Below, piece by piece: positions 32,218-64,000 of a stretch of 64,000 bases of DNA. The stretch covers positions 5,766,001 to 5,830,000 of the forward strand of contig JANJXV010000013.1 in the NCBI GenBank assembly GCA_024803745.1. Reading direction: 5' to 3'. The DNA comes from Megascapheus bottae (taxonomy: Eukaryota > Chordata > Mammalia > Rodentia > Geomyidae). A program made the position numbers and the translations under genes. Below the pieces are notes generated by a model. That model saw nothing but the letters and a program-made list of their open reading frames with translations. It was not told the DNA's origin and did no database searches. Within the stretch, counting starts at the first letter, position 1. Each line of letters starts with the position of its first letter.

Positions 32218-32556
32218 GTCATTACCACTTACGTTCAGACCTTTAACCAGCCAGGAACTACTGCTCAGCAAACAAGTCCTGATGATAACAGATTAAAATG
32301 GCCTTTAATATCAAGAAGGGTACAAGTAAGAGTCCAAAGCTAGGTAGTTTCTTGATATATAGTGAGAAGTGCTGCCAGAGAAGCCACAAAACCAGCAATC
32401 AAGATGGTGAGAGAAGACAGGATTTAAAAACACCATCTTTGCTGGCTCAGAAGGAAAAGAACAGAAGTAGGAACTCTGAACTAAAATGCCAAAACAATAC
32501 AGAACTACTAATTGAAGTTCAAGAGGAGAGAAAAGAAAACAATAAAGCCATGTGTT

Positions 32557-32724
32557 TCTTTTTTTTTTTTTTTTTTTTGCCAGTCCTGGGCTTGAGCTCA
32601 GGGACTGAGCACTGTCCTTGGACTTTCTCAAGGCTAGAGCTCTACCACTTGAGCCTCAGCACCACTTCCGGCTTTTTTCTATGTATGCGGTACCAAGGAA
32701 TCGAACCTGGGTCTTCATGCATGC
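32557..32724 (-). mobile_element. IDL-Geo SINE with displaced, inverted head
   Basis: The antisense dimer reads normally from the T-run to 'gggtcttcatgcatgc', where the last part of the left monomer should follow. Instead the sequence jumps into the palindrome. The missing head piece ('ctagtggttaaagtgcttgc') is found inside the palindrome in the opposite orientation. 'gccatgtgtttctt' before the T-run and at 32808 is the original target-site duplication. Confidence 0.88.
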
Positions 32725-32868
32725 AAGCTTTAGAAGAAAGGAGTATAGATAAGAGACCTGGACTGGACAATAAGAAACACATGGCTAGTGGTTAAAGTGC
32801 TTGCCTAGCCATGTGTTTCTTATTGTCCAGTCAAGGTCTCTTATCTATACTCCTTTCTTCTAAAGCTT
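32725..32868. repeat. Long palindrome: 64-bp arms, 16-bp spacer
   Basis: 32725-32788 is the reverse complement of 32805-32868 with a single mismatch. Spacer 32789-32804 is 'tggttaaagtgcttgc', part of an IDL head. The right arm is genuine flanking DNA, starting within the SINE's target-site duplication. Confidence 0.97.
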
Positions 32869-33099
32869 GTAAAACAGGACAAAGGCTGGATTCTGAAGCA
32901 GATTAAATAGGCATTCTTAGCAAGCACAAGGTAGGTTTTAAAAATAATAGCAGATTTCCATTTTATGTAAAACTGCTACTGTAAATGTGATCTTTCTAAA
33001 ACGTAATGATCTTATATTTTCTCACAAGTCTAGTTGCTTTAAAAAAAAGCCACTTGAAAAATAATAAAACTGGGGGAGGATATTTTAGTTTTTACTGTT

Positions 33100-33215
33100 G
33101 TCTTTCAGGCAGGGTCTTACCATTTACCCCGGATTGGCTGCCAAATTCATGACTTTCCTACCTGAGCCTCCCAAGTGAGGGATAGGTGTGTACTACCATG
33201 CCTGTCCAAAAAGCA
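33100..33215 (-). mobile_element. Antisense B1 monomer
   Basis: 'ggcagggtcttaccatttac' ... 'gtgtgtactaccatgcctgt'. Confidence 0.65.
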
Positions 33216-33305
33216 CAATTTTTTAAATCTTATGTACAGTAATAGTAAAAGATACTCCAGAGAGCAAAATATTCTCTTATGCAACCATAATCAAATTTTA
33301 ATTGT

Positions 33306-33502
33306 TTTTTTTTTGCCAGTCATAGGACTTGAACTCAAGGCTTGAGCACTATCCTTGGGCTTTTCCTTAAGGCTAGCACTCTGCCACTTGAACCACAGCA
33401 CCATTTCTGGCTTTTTCTATGCATGTGGTACCAAGTATCGAACCCGGGTCTTTGTGCATGCTAAGCAAACAACTCTAGCATTAGGCCAAACTGCCAGCCC
33501 CA
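33306..33502 (-). mobile_element. IDL-Geo SINE
   Basis: Antisense copy: 'ttttttttgccagtcatagg' to 'aggccaaactgccagcccc'. Confidence 0.87.
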
Positions 33503-33786
33503 AGTTTTAATAATTTTTAATACCTAGAATTACATTTCTAGATTTGATTACTAGACTATATATTTTAGAGTTTATATGGATACTTGCAAAATTACTCACC
33601 TCTATAGATGTATAAAAGTAAAATGGAAGACAATGTGTATAACTGAGTGTGTAACTTTAAAAATCTCTAGTACCTTATAACATTTCTTCCTTCAGAATGG
33701 GAATAGTATCCTGTCCAAGTGATCCCACGATTTACATAAATTCCAGACTTACATAAATTTATATCAGTTTTTACAATGAAAGGAAG

Positions 33787-33792
33787 TTTATT
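33787..33792 (-). terminator. ANKRD42: AATAAA polyadenylation signal of ANKRD42
   Basis: TTTATT on the + strand reads AATAAA on the gene strand, only 18 bases after the stop codon. If used, the 3' UTR would be about 35-45 bases; longer forms remain possible. Confidence 0.5.
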
Positions 33793-33809
33793 TTAAATTA
33801 CTTCATTGA

Positions 33810-63961
<30,152 letters not shown>

Positions 63962-64000
63962 CTATGGGAAAGTCAAATGCTTCAGAACCACATACACATA

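Overview
This is a mammalian nuclear genomic window, almost certainly from a rodent of the superfamily Geomyoidea (kangaroo rats, pocket mice, pocket gophers). It has intron-containing genes with GT-AG junctions and is saturated with two SINE families. One is a dimer: a tRNA-Ala/ID-like left monomer (B box GGTTCGATTCC) followed by a right 'Geo' monomer ending 'aggactggc' plus poly(A). That is the IDL-Geo structure described as restricted to Geomyoidea. The other joins a 7SL/B1-like head ('ggtggctcacacctgtaatcc') to a Geo-like tail.

Layout. 1-13.0 kb: repeats, old L1 fragments and a processed pseudogene of the short WTAP isoform (10056-11473), preceded by a CCAGGG-type minisatellite; one target-site duplication appears to enclose the whole block. 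13.1-13.8 kb: CpG-rich promoter with two ZNF143-type motifs and an ETS motif. 13.47-28.51 kb (+): the complete CCDC90B gene, nine coding exons, 256 residues, a mitochondrial coiled-coil membrane protein. 28.5-33.8 kb: 3' UTR and intergenic SINE-rich DNA, including a near-perfect 64-bp-arm palindrome. 33.81-63.96 kb (-): ANKRD42, eleven coding exons (all but the 5'-most exon, which lies beyond the right edge), an ankyrin-repeat protein with a C-terminal coiled coil. Its introns hold a decayed TRIM23 retrocopy (about 52.9-53.5 kb), several L1 3' ends, a MaLR-like LTR and dozens of SINEs.

The two genes converge tail to tail, as I recall for human 11q14. I followed every exon junction base by base. 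CCDC90B gives 771 in-frame coding bases including stop; ANKRD42 gives 1496 in-frame bases from its second coding exon to stop. I see no functional link between the genes beyond adjacency.

Nothing here looks like a bacterial-type or wholly new system. The most interesting points are mobile-element events: an L1 whose 5' end abuts the splice donor of an ANKRD42 exon and stays open in frame, a retrocopy of an intronically polyadenylated WTAP transcript, a fold-back palindrome at a SINE, and SINE chimeras and nests. SINE boundaries are read by eye and are good to about 5-10 bases.
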